Below, piece by piece: positions 52,501 to 64,000 of a stretch of 64,000 bases of DNA; within the stretch, counting starts at the first letter, position 1, and every line of letters starts with the position of its first letter. The position numbers were made by a program, and so were the translations under genes. Source of the DNA: Dactylorhiza incarnata (Eukaryota > Streptophyta > Magnoliopsida > Asparagales > Orchidaceae); assembly GCA_033032865.1 (NCBI GenBank), contig JAWHQI010000267.1:1878501-1942500 (forward strand), in the 5' to 3' direction. The notes beneath the pieces are model-generated. The model searched no databases, was not told the origin of the DNA, and saw only the letters and a program-made list of their open reading frames with translations.

Positions 52501-54944
52501 CCTGATTTTTTTGCTATTATTTGGAAATATGTTGATGACGTCGTAATGACGAAGGGCGTTGCGTTAGTGCGGAGTTAGCGGTGCGCCGTCGTTTGCGCGT
52601 TTTCGCGTCCGTTCGGTCAAGACGACCAAATTTTTGGAGTTACCTGGAATTAGAAAATTTTACATTAGGAAATGAGATTATTTAATTTTAGAAAGACTCA
52701 TAAAGTTTCGTGGCAATTCGAACGATTTTAGAGCCTCAGTTATTTTTAGAAGATTTGTATATTTATCCATCGCCGTAAAACTTCGGAAATTTATATCTCG
52801 AGAACGGTACGTCGGGTTTTGATTCCGACTTCGCTGTTAGATTCGTAGCGCCACCGTTCACCTTTGGTGCGAATTTCGTCGGTTTCGGCGTTCGTTTAGT
52901 TTTTGGCAATAATATAATAATAATAATATTATTATTATTATATACACGTTAAATAGACTTCTTCCCCTACATTAGAACCGAACCAACCCTGTTCATTATC
53001 TTCTTCCCGACCTTTACGCGAATCGAGAGCGGTGTCCTTCCGCGGCCTTCCGATCGCCGCCGACGGAGCTCCGGTGGACGAAAATTTCAACCGAGCATAG
53101 ATCTGGAAAGCTCTCGCCGATCTCTTCGCGTGTGCGATAAGTATTTTGAGTTTCGTAGATTTTTGAGGTTAAAGCCGGTAGCCCTAACCCTCGTTTTCAT
53201 TCAAAAAGTTTCAGAGATTCTTCCTTGTGGTTTTCTAGCGGCCGATCTGCGACGAGAAGTTGTTCGGAGAACATTTCCGGTGAAAACTAAGCAAGTGGTG
53301 GACTAAACCCCTCTTGCACGCTCTTTTCTTCCCATTTACTGTTTATCTTCCTCGTAGAGAGCTGTTCGGTAAAGCATTATGTTATTTGAGTAAAATTTCT
53401 GTAGTATTGTAGAGCACGTCGATTCGGCTAGCGTTGATTTTGTCCAGGAGTTATGATAATCCGATGAGTATAGATTTGTCGTATAGATACGCGTGATTTC
53501 GCTTAGATTTCGAGGTAAATTCGTCGATTCATTTCGACAAATTCGTCGGCATAGGCCTAGATTTCCGCGAGAGAGGTAACTCATTTTCGCCGAGAATTTG
53601 AAGTAAATTCGTCGAATGAGTTTCGACGAATTCGTCGAAAGGCCTGCGGGTTCGTCAAGTCTCTTCGACGAATTCGTCGAGTATGCCTTGGTTTCGTCGA
53701 GTGTTTTTGTCGAGCTTGTTGTGATGGTGGTTTTCCCTGGGAGTTTTCCTCCAGGTGTTCTTTTCCTGTGGTGTCCGTTTTGGTCAGGGTTTTGTGAACC
53801 ACTATTCCCAGTTGGTTGTTTTGGACTGTGGGTGGACGAAGTGGCCACTACCAGTGCCTGTTTTCTTTTCCATGGACGTGTAGACTGTTGGTTGTGTGGT
53901 CTATAACCACTGCCACGGTGCTTTTGTTCCTTGGTTGTATGTTTTGGTCTGATGTTTGGTTGGAAAGAATGCCTCCGCCTCGGTACTGATTTTGGCTGGG
54001 ATAGTGATTCATGCCTTGGGCAACTCGGTACGCTTTCCCTTTTGAAAGTTGAGTTGCAACGTTAACCGCACTTGGTGCCAGTCAATCTTTACTTGTTGGT
54101 TGTTATACTCTTTTATTTGGTTTGCTGGTATTTTACAGATATCCTTGATGAGTTAGTAACCCTCTTTATCTTGACAAGACTTCTCTTACTCTTTGACTAT
54201 GTTGTCTTTCATGCTTTTGTGCTGAGACATTCTTTTCTTTTGAATGCCTCAGGTTCGGATCAGTAGCATGTGGAGCTGACCGGGTTCTGTTTTCTTCAGA
54301 TTTGCTAGTGGTTTTCTTACTCTCGCTTTGAGAGGTAGATTGTCGTTTTCTTTTCAAGACTTGTTAGAGTTATGGGTTCGTGTCAGGTTGTTGACGCCCA
54401 TAGCCTGAAATCTTTTATGTCAGACTTACCTTGCTATTTTTATGCTACAACCGTTGTTTGCTATTTATGCAATTGCTCTCTGGGAAGGTTTTATGTTAGG
54501 ATGCATGGTAGTTACTTTATATACAAAAATCTGCATAATTCTTCATACATGACATCACTTTTAAAACTATCATCCTTCTATTTTGAAACACGTAAAAGAA
54601 CTCTTTTACTTACTCTAAATATAGAAATTTCATGTCATTAGAATGTTGGTTAGTTCATCATACTCATATAAGGTGAATTGAAGTAAATTATGTATTTTCC
54701 GCTGCGTAAACCTATATTTTCTTATTTATGGACTAGTTGATCCATTAAATCGAGGGACACGGTGTTTGAAAACTTTAAACTCAAATTAAGTTTTAAACAT
54801 AAAGTTCTTGGCTTTCTAAAGAAAAGTGTGAAAGTAAAGTTGTCTGAGCATTTGCAGTTGTCCCTTGCATGACGTGGCATCATGACACATATTTCCTCTT
54901 ACTCTGACGTATTATTTAATACGGAGAAAATGCGGGTTGTGACA
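52501..54944 (+). repeat. Right part of solo LTR E1
   Basis: Non-coding LTR body. ORFs here (53336-53906, 54372-54641) have no recognisable domains. It includes repeated GACGAATTCGTCGA motifs at 53520-53700. Confidence 0.7.
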
Positions 54945-56880
54945 CCTGTCGCCACTCGGGCATTTGAGGACATCAAGGAGAAGTTGACCACGCTCTGGTA
55001 CTTTGATTACCTGATTTTGGTCGAGCCTTCGAGGTTGCTTGTGATGCCTCTGCCGTATGCATATGAGGAGTACTCAGTCGGGAGGGTCATCCAGTTTCTT
55101 ACTTCAGTGAGAAGCTGAATGATGCCCGACAAAGGTACTCCAACTATGACCGGGAGTTCTATGTGATAGTGCAGTCACTGAGGCACTGGAGACATTATCT
55201 CCTCCCACGAGAGTTTTTGTTATATTCAGACCATCAGGCTTTACGTTTATTTGGACTCCCGAAAAAAATTGAGTCACCGACACGCCAAATGGATAGAGTA
55301 CATGCAGGACTTTCACTATATTCTCAAACACCGAGAGGGTGTTGAGAACAAACCCGCGGACGCACTTAGCCATCGGGTGGGCCTACTTCACACCCTTACC
55401 ACGGAGGTCACGGGATTTGAGCATCTGATCACTAAGTATGCGTCATGCCCAGACTTTGTAGAGATATACTCCGCTCTATCCCAGGACCCACATGAGGTCA
55501 TTCTTGATTATTCGATTACCGACTGGTTTTATTTCACGGCACACTTTTATGCATTCCAAGGACATCCCTCTGAGATCATCTTGTTTGGTAGATGCATGCT
55601 GGTGGTACGACATGCCATTTTGGTAGGGATAAGACCATCGCACTGGTGGAAGATCGTTTTTTCCATCCCTAAAGAGGGACGTTGTGCGAGTTGTCCGGCA
55701 TTGCTACATCTGCCAGACGGCTAAGGGATCATGTCAAAATACGGGAATGTATACACCATTGCCAGTACCACACCAGCCTTGGGTGGATATCAGTATGGAC
55801 TTTGTGCTAGGACTACCACGCACCCTACGCAAACACGATTACATACTCGTTGTAGTTGACCGGTTCTCCAAAATGGATCACTTTATTGCATGCAACAAGA
55901 CAGCCGACGTGTCTCACGTTGCTTCACTATTCATTCGGGACATCTTTCGACTTCACGGTCTCCCCAAGACCATCGTCTCCGATCGAGATGTCCGATTCAT
56001 GAGCTATTTTTGGAAGACCCTCTGGAAAAAGACTGGCACGACATTGCTATTTTCATCTGCCTACCACCCGCAGATAGATGGCCAGACGGAAGTCGTAAAC
56101 AGGAGTTTAGGAAATCTTTTGCGATGCCTCGTTGGTGACCACACCACCTCTTGGGACTTGGTGTTACCCATGGCGGAGTTTGCATTTAATAGTTCGGTGA
56201 ATAAAACCACAGGATTGAGTCCATTTCAGGTAGTCTTGGGTTATGAGCCTAGGAAGCCGATATAACTTATTCATCTACCTATAAAGTCTCGTCCTAGTGA
56301 GTCGGCTGAGTCCTTCATTAGGCATATACATGGCATGCATGAGTTGGTCCGACGAAAGATTTCTTGCAATAATGATATTTATAAATCGTATGTTGATAGT
56401 CACAGGAGAATGAAAAGCTTTAAAGAAGGAGAACAAGTGATGGTCTGTATACGTGCTGAGAGGTTCCCGAAAGGAACTGCTCAAAAATTGAATGCTAAGC
56501 GAATGGGTCCTTACACGGTGTTGAAACGAACTGGAACAAATGCTTATGAATTGGATATCCCGCCAAGTATGGGGATTTCACCTGTATTCAATGTTGAAGA
56601 TTTGACTTCATATTTTGAGCCGCATGACTATCTGCACCCTTCGCCCTCTACCATTATATCCTCTCAGCCTCCGTCTACATCCACCGCTCCACTGCAACCC
56701 CAGTCACCACCACTATCTCCTTCCACCTCACGGCTTCTACAGCAGTCTTCACCTACCATCCAGCTTCCATTCCCACCCGAGTCCTCGGCACCGATAGATC
56801 ATTCGGCTTCTCCAGTTCCTGCACCTTGTTCATTGACAGCAACTCCACCACCGTCAGCAGTTCCATTGTCCGCAACAGTC
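54945..56880 (+). pseudogene. E0 RNase H and integrase
   Basis: RNase H resumes with TRAFEDIKEKLT and shows RQRYSNYDREFY, HWRHYLLP and YSDHQAL, with frameshifts near 55030 and at the A7 run near 55262. Integrase has the HCYICQ finger, WVDISMDF, VSDRD and HPQIDGQTEVVN (D, D, E present), a stop at 56263-56265, then the C-terminal tail (KRMGPYTVLKRTG, FNVEDLTSYF) and a Pro/Ser-rich linker. It is cut by solo LTR E5. Confidence 0.88.
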
Positions 56881-56885
56881 CCGTC

Positions 56886-57873
56886 TGTATAACCCGCAAT
56901 TCGTCGAGATCAGAAATGCATGAGGACAACACAAAAGAGCTCCCCCACCTGGGCGAGTACAGAAAACCTCCCCCACCTGGGCGAGTACAGAAGACCTCCC
57001 CCACCTGGGTGAGTACAGAAGACCTCCCCCACCTGGGCGAGTGCAGAAGACCTCCCCCACCTGGGGCGAGTACAGAAGACCTCCCCCACCTGGGCAAGTA
57101 TAAAAGAGCTCCCCCACCTGGGCGAGTACAGAAGACCTCCCCCACCTGGGCGAGTGCAGAAGACCTCCCCCACCTGGGCGAGTGCAGAAGACCTCCCCCA
57201 CCTGGGGCGAGTCCAGAAGACCTCCCCCACCTGGGCGAGTACAGAAGACCTCCCCCACCTGGGAGAGTACAGAAGACCTCCCCCACCTGGGAGAGTACAG
57301 AAGACCTCCCCCACCTGGGCGAGTACAGAAGACCTCCCCCACCTGGGCGAGTGCAGAAGACCTCCCCCACCTGGGCGAGTGCAGAAGACCTCCCCCACCT
57401 GGGCGAGTGCAGAAGACCTCGCCCACCTAGGGCGAGTACAGACTTTCACCCCGTCAAAAGGCGGCAACGGCTATCCACAGCCCATTTCAGAAGGCGGGAG
57501 TGGCTATCCGCAACCCATTTCAGAAGGCGGGAGCAGCTATTCGCAGTCCATTTGGATTTGCCTTTAAATAGGACCCCCAAGGCACAAGTAGAAGGCACCT
57601 TCCTCCCCCCCCCCTATGGTGGGCGAGTACCTTGTCTGCCTCTCTTGTGCCGAGCTCAACATTGGCTTTAGGAGGGGAAGTTCCTATAGACTTCCGGGTA
57701 TGTGGCGGGACCTCCTCGCTGCAGCATGTGGGTCTTGTTTATAGGCAGGTTGGAGTGGTTTTGTATGCTCTCTAGCTTCTTATCACCTTGTCTCACTTGG
57801 GTCGATCACTAAATGAGTAGCCTTTGGTCACCCCCAAGTCTCGAACAGTTGGACCGGTATCCGGGTTCCAACA
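56886..57873 (+). mobile_element. E5: solo LTR, 988 bp
   Basis: TGTATAACCC...GTTCCAACA with exact TSD CCGTC (56881-56885 and 57874-57878). It shares with the E3/E4 LTRs the GCTATTCGCAGTCCATTT block, TTTAAATAGGACCCCCAAGG near 57564 and CTTCCGGGTATGTGG near 57690. It is therefore a diverged relative. Confidence 0.9.
56940..57432 (+). repeat. Eighteen 28-bp tandem repeats in E5
   Basis: CCCCCACCTGGGCGAGTACA plus GAAGACCT recurs 18 times with small variants. The period is not a multiple of 3. Long ORFs across it are artefacts. Confidence 0.92.
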
Positions 57874-58083
57874 CCGTCATCATCAGCAGTTCCATCACCT
57901 TCAGCAGTTCCTTCTTCTTCGACTACCAGCCCGTTTGACATCATTACGAAGATCGTGGCCCATGAGCTTGTACCCGCACCAGACAGAGTTCGCTACTTGG
58001 TCCATTGGCAGGGCCGCCACTTCACCGATGATACCTGGATTTCTACAGCAGAGCTCGAGAGACTCGCCCCCGCCCTACGATGA
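57874..58083 (+). pseudogene. E0 chromodomain
   Basis: Continuation of E0 pol after E5. It shows FDIITKIVAHELV and the chromodomain core RYLVHWQGRH...DDTWIS, ending LAPALR with TGA at 58081-58083. Chromodomains bind modified histones and steer integration. Confidence 0.85.
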
Positions 58084-58137
58084 CATTATGATCATCTTCA
58101 TTCTACGGAGATGAATGATTCTGAGATGGGGGGAGTT

Positions 58138-59190
58138 GATGAGGAACAGCCTGCCCGACCCGTTCGGGTCTACTCGCGATGACCACGGGCACAGTGATGA
58201 TCGGGACCGCTCATTTGAGCGGCTCGACGAACTTTGTATTTTTTTCTCTTGTCATTTTTTATTTGAGTCATAGTGTTCGGCCAATCATAGTCATTCATTG
58301 GTCCTTAGAAAACTATAAATAGAGGGTGGGGCTCTCATTTTAGGCATTGAAGATTGGAGTCTAGAAGCCCAATCCTTGATCACTTCGGTGCTGAAGCTGA
58401 CTCCGGGTGTAAAGCCCAGGCTTGTTCTCCCATCCCTTTCCCTTGGCCGGCCAAGCCATACTTCCCCCCTAGTGGACGGCCACCCAGCCCCTCCAACACA
58501 GCAGCCTCCCCCTCCCATACAGTAGCCTCCTCCACCATCCTTCAGCCCATCTACAGCAGCCGGCCAGCCCATCATCCTCCTCCACCACCACAACAACAGC
58601 CAACCCTCTCCACCCCATCTTCATCTCCCACAAAGGAAAACAGCCCCCTATACCCCATATAAAAACATCTCCGACGATCACCGAAGTTCGTCTCCGGCCA
58701 CCTCCGGTGATCCTCCAACCCCAATCCTTCATTTTGCTATCACTTTACATTTTCCAGCGATTGCCGGAAAATATTTTCCGCAACCACCACCACCGGCATC
58801 CACCTCTGGCCACCTCCAACCACCTTCCACCACCACCTATAACCACCATAACTACCCACTACCCCACCATTTCCGCTTTCCTAAACCTTAGGAATTAATT
58901 CCTGAAGTTAAGGGTAACCACCTCTCCCACTACCCCCTCTCTGTTTTCCCCCTCTAATTCACGTGGAGTTCATCTTGCTGACTCCTCCAATTGTTGCCAT
59001 CAACTACAGCCCCCCTCCCAATTAAACCCAGCCCCTCTTCCTACCTCTTCTCCTCTCGTGGAACCACATCCAAGTCATCCCCAATCTGCCCACCACCCAA
59101 TCACACGTGGAGCCACATCAACCCCCAATCCAGCACTCATTACCTTGCAGAACTGCCTTACTGATCCCCCTCACTGCGGCAGGAAGTACA
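58138..59190 (+). repeat. 3' LTR of E0 (3' limit uncertain)
   Basis: Starts TGATGAGGAACAGCC after the polypurine tract GAGATGGGGGGAGT. It includes CTATAAATAGAGGGTG near 58312 and a CCACC/CCTCC-rich leader. It ends at 59190 or 59783, depending on which CTTCC is the TSD. Confidence 0.65.
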
Positions 59191-59195
59191 CTTCC

Positions 59196-61971
59196 TGTTG
59201 TCCAGCACGGCAAAACCAGCCCTTGGGATTAATTCCAGGACTCCTGCTAAACCTCCACACCTCTCATACAACCTCCCCATCCCCCAGATTGCTGTCCAGG
59301 AATCCAGAACAACAATCTTCAGCTGCTTATTGCTGGAAAACTACCTCCCAGCACCATCATATTGCTTTCCCAATTTATGAACAACTCCAAACGGCTTCTG
59401 AATGCTGAGCTTACCCCGAGCAGCCCTCTAAAGAGTACCTCCAGCCCTCCCCTCTCCATCGTTTGCAAAGTTCTAAGGTGTGTTAGTATTTCTTTAAATG
59501 TTGGGTCTTGTGTTTATTCTCTACTCGTTGAGATAGTAGTCTGTAAGTCTTGTTTCCGTCATTTTGGCCTTTGTGATTTCCTATTTAAATAGTATTTGCT
59601 TTCGCGCACTCTCGCACCCATACGCTTCTCTTTGTTACCTTGGTTTTAAATTGTTTTAATTCAATTGTGGAAAAATATAGTTATATGGTTTATAAATTTT
59701 ATTTTGCAAATCTGAATTCACCAAACATTTGCATCTGAATTTGCATCTAGTCTTAGGTGTCATTAGTGTCTTACCATGCGTCACTTCCTCTTTGCAGCAG
59801 AAACATCATTTATATTGTCCCATTTCGGACACCTCTACCTCCCAGGTAAAATGTGATAGATTGCAGCTTTCAGCTTCTTACCTTTATTTCAGTTTAGACA
59901 AAAAATTTATGATCGCTCTATATCGTCTGGTCATGACGCTTCTTTAGATAATTTTATAACTGTGTTATTTCAGTTCTTTCATAACTGTGTTATTTCAATT
60001 GACTCAGTTTAGATAATTTTTATAATTTTTATAACAATCATGCTTGAACTGTCTTAATTCAGTTGACTCAGTTTAGATAATTTTTATAACTGTGTTATTT
60101 CAGTTCTTTCATTTTTCAATAGAGATTTTAAAATTTGGGGTTAATGATTGCACTATAAATTACATATAAACTTCTTTTTTTTAGCTTTGAGAATCAACTT
60201 TGGGGCTTTAGGTTTAGGTATTTTTTACTTCTAAAATTCTTTGATAGATCAAAATAACCTTTGTAAAAAAAATTTATGTTGATTTCTTTCCACTCCACAA
60301 CTCCATTTTCAAGCAACAGTTCCTTGCGCAGTCGCGACCACAATAGGCATGATCTTCTTTAACGTCGTGAGCTTCAAGCCCCTTTTCGCAGGCATAAGTT
60401 AGCTTCTTCCTCCATTTTTTATTTTTAATCATGAAGCCAATATGTAGCATAATTGAATCTTCTTTGCAAATCTAGCATGGCAAATCATGAAAGCAATAGG
60501 TAGCATCTACTTTTTTCATTTTTTTTGTGATCTTTGTGCTATTTTTGTTAGTTATTTAATAAGCAATTTACATGAAGAACAAAACACCTGTTTTCTGTGG
60601 AAGCGTCTGGAACGTGCCTTCACACCGGCAAGAGAACATCGAGCACGAGTGTAGGCCGTTTGCCTACGAGTGCAACCCTGTGTGCGGGCCTTCACAATGG
60701 AACATCAAATCATAGCTTGCGTGCGGGCACAACCCTCTTGCCTGCGGGCAAAGTCTGCAGGCGAGCATCGAGCACGGGCATTTGTGTGAAATTCTTTGTA
60801 GTTTGGTTTTTTTAGAATGTTTCAAAACTGCACCCTCATTATTATATCTTTATTTCTTATTTTTTAGTTCCTTTCGGATATTAGCATATACAATAAATTC
60901 GAACCTAAATGTACATCTTGATCTGGAAGGAGCCTAGAACCAAAGTTCTTCATTTGTACATGTTACTGATTGTGCAGTTAAGTGATTTGTATTGATTTGA
61001 TATTCACCATATTTTGACTTAGCGTTCCTCTTTGATTATTTCAAAGTGATTGAAATGCTCTGATTTTGTACAATTCAGCTCTTCTAATTTACTATTGGTC
61101 AAATGACAACCTAACTATGGAGTTCCTTCATATTAAAAAGGTCTAGATTGCTTGCCAAAATAGTTTTATAAATTGATTGCTAATATAGTTAGGTGTTTGT
61201 GTGAAATTCTTTGTACTTTGATTTATTTGGGGTGAAAAGGAGTAGTTTCAAACCATTGAAAAATGGTTTGATGCCCTAGGTACTTTTCATCCTCCTCCCC
61301 CATTTCATTGTTGAAATTTTTTTGGACAAATATTGCTCTTCCGTCCACCGTCACCGCTGGCATGTGCGTGACAATCAAGAAAGTTATAAAAATAAAGTCT
61401 TTTTCCCCTAACCTAGGCGCCGGGCAGAACAGGTGAAAGAAAGGGGAGAACTCAAACAGAGTTTCCTGCTGCCTTTTCGATTGAGCTCCCTCATTTCCTG
61501 CTCCAAGTTTGGTTCTCCTTCTAGCTACCTAGGGACCAAGCTACTGGTTCTAGACTCCTTAACAGTTGGAGAAGTGAGTTTTTTCCTTATTGAATAACTG
61601 TAGGTTCTGGACTACCTTAACCTTAATCGATGGAGAAGTGAGCTCCCTCATTTCCTACCAGTTGCAGGTTTTGTTTTTCTTTCCCAATAGAGTGATCTTG
61701 GTATCCGAATGATTTTGGTTCTGACATTTCTTTCCATATTATCTTTTCTATTACCTTATGTATTCTTACTTGAGGTGAGGTTGAATAGTAATTCAATCAT
61801 TTGAATGTATTTGTTCCTCTTTAATTTTTCAAGTAGATCTCAATGGGATGACTACTACTTGGTAGTTGTAATTTCTAACAATGATATATACATGATGTAC
61901 ATATGAAAATGCACACTATTCTGAAATTGTTTATATTTCTCATTTTGTTTACAACACATCCTTCTAATTAT
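59196..61971. other. AT-rich DNA, no gene confirmed
   Basis: A 48-nt segment at 59798-59845 is bordered by CTCTTTGCAG and GTAAAA and looks exon-like, as does the segment ending TTCGCAG near 60390, but neither has recognisable coding content. Repeats include ATAACTGTGTTATTTCA (59955-60105) and GCCTGCGGGC-type blocks (60600-60780). Confidence 0.45.
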
Positions 61972-62192
61972 GGCTTCGTTTGGCACAGCGGTGGCGGTCG
62001 TGAACGCGGTGGTTATGAAGCATAGTTCGTGAACCCCCAACCTCACCTAATGAACTTCATTCATTTTTATGTTCAAAACTAGCTTTACTTTCTTCGTGGC
62101 AGTCATAACCCTAATCATGCCAAACATTCATTCTATGCGGTGACGCTTTTGTCCAATCTCACCGGAGCAAAAATGTCGTGCCAAACGGAGCC
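61972..62192. mobile_element. MITE of the GGCTCCGTTTGG family (copy 2)
   Basis: GGCTTCGTTTGGCACAGCG at the left and inverted CGTGCCAAACGGAGCC at the right. Both sides are flanked by TAT. Confidence 0.75.
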
Positions 62193-63776
62193 TATATTTG
62201 CAGTCAAAAATTCCCCCCAAAAAGAAGACTTATAGGTTTTATTTGGTAAAGCGTTTATAGCCACCGCGTTTTGGTAAAACGCAACTCAGTCCTTTTTTTT
62301 CATTTGTTTTTCCGCCAACTTTTGGAATCGCCGGTGTTTTCGTCAGGTGTAAAAATTGCATCCTCAAACCGCTATCCGGAGCTCCAATTTCCCGCGTTTA
62401 GGAGGAGGAAGATCCCGCACCTGCTTCTGATAGCCTTTCGTGCCCCGCATACCGCATAAGAAGGAAAATTACGACGGCGAATAAATTCGAATCAAAGCGA
62501 AAAAATAGTATTACTACAATAAATAAACTTAGATAAACAAAGGAAAAATTCAGGAATTTAAATTGTGAAAATTTGAAGCTAAATTATGAATTGAAAGTAC
62601 ATGATAGAATTTAAATTGCAGGAAATAAAGCTAAGAATGAAAATTGCACGACAGAAATGAAATTGTAGAATTAAAATTGCGCGAATTAAAAACTAAACTT
62701 ATTTATTGTCATAATAAAAGGGATTACAAGAAATAAAATTACATAAAAAAGAAAATACAAAAAGGTGGAGAAATATTGTGGAAGATCACCCAAAAAGGGC
62801 AATCCTAGAGGAGGGATTGATGAGGGGGTCAGCCTCTATTTATAGGCAAAATTTGGGATTACACGCTCTTGGTCACGGGCGTGATCGAGGGCGTGACCAG
62901 GAGTGTGTTGAAGAAGCCGGGCCAACTGGCTTGTTTTCGGAAGATTCTAGAAGCTTTGACTGAAGAGGTGGAAGAACACGGGCGTGACCTTGATCGGTGG
63001 GCGGCAGCAGCAGCTGGGCGTGGCGGCTGGTGTGTCCTTGTCTTCTGGAAGATTTGATGGGTCACGGACTCACGGCCTTGGTCACGGGCGTGACCGAGGG
63101 CGTGACATGTTGATTCGTCGAGAGTCGAGACAGCAGGCTGGTTCGTCGAGATGGCGCGGTCTTTCGTCGAGACAAGGAGTACGCGGGCGTGACCCAAATA
63201 CACAACCTCGGTCACGGGCGTGACCGAGGGCGTGACTTGACCATTCGTCGAGATAACAAGCTGACACGCACTTGGTCACGGGCATGACCGATGACGTGAC
63301 CTAGCAAAAAAAGCAGAAAACTAAAAAAGTTAGAAAAATTATGTTAAAAAAGAAAATATATAAAAATAAGCATTTTATTCGTTAATTTACATATAAAATT
63401 TACAATTATAAGTAAAAAATGTAAAAAAAAAAAAATATAAAGATAATATGTATATTTTACTATTCATCAATGACCGTTAAATATAGAGATAAAATTATAT
63501 ATATATAATTTATATTTTATTCTTTTTCTAAATTAAATTGTTTTGCATGTATAATGCTTGGCATCAACCCTACATAGAGATAAATTAAGACAGCACAGTG
63601 AATTAATATGGTATGCGCTTTAATTTAATAGAAATATTTTATTTTATTGAAAGATATACTGAATCACCAATTACTTATTATATTTGAAATATTTTTTCTG
63701 ATGAAATATATATTGAATTTCAACATTATTCCGCCTATAAATAGACAGATCGAAAGATGTTTCAGCATGCAGACCA
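62193..63776 (-). repeat. LTR-like segment with palindromic repeats
   Basis: The minus strand has a CCTATAAATAGAGGC box at about 62835-62849. Upstream of it (62870-63300) are repeated GGTCACGGGCGTGACC palindromes. Downstream is an AT-rich leader. It may be a solo LTR, but ends and TSD were not found. 63310-63720 is very AT-rich. Confidence 0.4.
62869..63301. repeat. Array of GGTCACGGGCGTGACC palindromes
   Basis: Full or partial copies near 62871, 62976, 63081, 63186, 63213 and 63272, mostly followed by GAGGGCGTGAC, about 60-105 bp apart. Confidence 0.8.
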
Positions 63777-63973
63777 GGGCTCCGTTTGGCACAGTGTTTT
63801 TACTCCGGTAAGTTTAGTTTGGACAAAAACGCAACCGGCATAGGATATTTGAGAAAAAAAATCTAATTTTGAACCTAAAATTAGATAGAATTGGGTGAAG
63901 TTGAGCGTTCACGAATGACGGTTCATAATTAATCACCGCGTTCATGACAGCCGACGACGTGCCAAACAGACCC
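63777..63973. mobile_element. MITE of the GGCTCCGTTTGG family (copy 3)
   Basis: GGGCTCCGTTTGGCACAG pairs with inverted GTGCCAAACAGACCC. Length is about 197 bp. Confidence 0.75.
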
Positions 63974-64000
63974 CTGAATATATTAGTGTTGCGGGTCGCT

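Larger units (their letters stand above)
41126..54944 (+). mobile_element. E1: solo LTR (about 2.45 kb net) carrying E2 and E3
   Basis: The start TGTAACGCC lies at 41126-41134 and resumes after E3 at 52501 as CCTGATTTTTTTGC. It ends GCGGGTTGTGACA at 54944. TSD is CCTGC/CCTGT. It contains a TAA/TTA palindrome (52915-52942), TATA-like AT sequence and a leader, but no gag, pol or primer site. Ends and layout recall insertion D. Confidence 0.75.
38290..59190 (+). mobile_element. E0: Ty3/gypsy chromodomain element, host of the nested insertions
   Basis: The 5' LTR fragment at 38290-38524 matches the start of the 3' LTR at 58138 (CCCGACCCGTTCGGGTCTAC, CATTGGTCCTTAGAAAACTA, CTATAAATAGAGGGTG). RT at 38522 is fused directly to the LTR. 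RNase H, integrase and chromodomain follow at 54945-58083, after removal of insertions. The 5' flank CTTCC (38285-38289) recurs at 59191-59195 after GTACA and also at 59784-59788 after GCGTCA. The true 3' end is one of these and remains undecided. Confidence 0.75.

Noticed and set aside
56753..57671. ORFs of 137-281 codons on both strands with repeats such as EDLPHLGE
   Set aside because: They span the 28-bp tandem array in solo LTR E5.
59798..59845. Short exon-like segment between TTTGCAG and GTAAAA
   Set aside because: No coding similarity and no partner exons. Splice-like borders occur by chance at this frequency.

Overview
This is a window of nuclear DNA from a flowering plant. It has LTR retrotransposons of the plant Ty3/gypsy and Ty1/copia types, a 5'-truncated RTE-type LINE, short TIR elements and one intron-containing eukaryotic gene. 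I see no bacterial operons, rRNA, tRNA or CRISPR arrays. The species cannot be named from the sequence.

Host gene: the only clear cellular gene is on the minus strand at 30586-35653. It is a ubiquitin-conjugating enzyme (E2) of the plant UBC4/5/6 type. Five exons (44, 80, 115, 53 and 129 nt) join in phase with GT/AG borders to 140 codons, including the HPN motif and active-site Cys85. Intron 2 is 4.4 kb and holds a TIR element and a degenerate LTR retrotransposon. The expected last exon, encoding the C-terminal tail, was not found downstream.

Layout. 1-2804: minus-strand Ty3/gypsy relic (gag-PR-RT, 5' LTR at the right), with a related solo LTR near 5161-5470. 5639-6559: TIR element with a 54-bp palindrome. 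7494-9565: plus-strand gypsy relic with an internal deletion joining protease to the chromodomain. 9727-10344: RTE fragment with a 16-bp target-site duplication (TSD). 11596-25975: minus-strand Ty1/copia element, split by a 4.8-kb solo-LTR-like insertion (13856-24010), which is itself split by a young intact gypsy element (16271-21633). 27000-30094: two head-to-head gypsy 3' fragments. 30586-35950: the E2 gene and its promoter. 36100-38289: low-complexity and repeated DNA. 38290 to about 59.2 or 59.8 kb: a deep nest around one gypsy element. 59.8-64 kb: AT-rich DNA, two TIR elements and an LTR-like segment with palindromic repeats.

The 38-59 kb nest can be ordered from its TSDs. A chromodomain gypsy element (E0) was hit by a solo LTR (E1, TSD CCTGC/CCTGT). 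E1 was then hit by a second solo LTR (E2, TSD TGCTG) and by a Tat-lineage element with two RNase H domains (E3, TSD ACGCC). E3 was hit, in opposite orientation, by a non-autonomous relative of itself (E4, TSD GCCGT). E0 also took a separate solo LTR (E5, TSD CCGTC).

The most unusual signals are in the E3/E4 family. One is arrays of hairpin-forming units in the LTRs. The other is a 3' tandem array in which almost every unit carries a polypyrimidine-CAG|GTRAG module, resembling a joined 3'/5' splice site.
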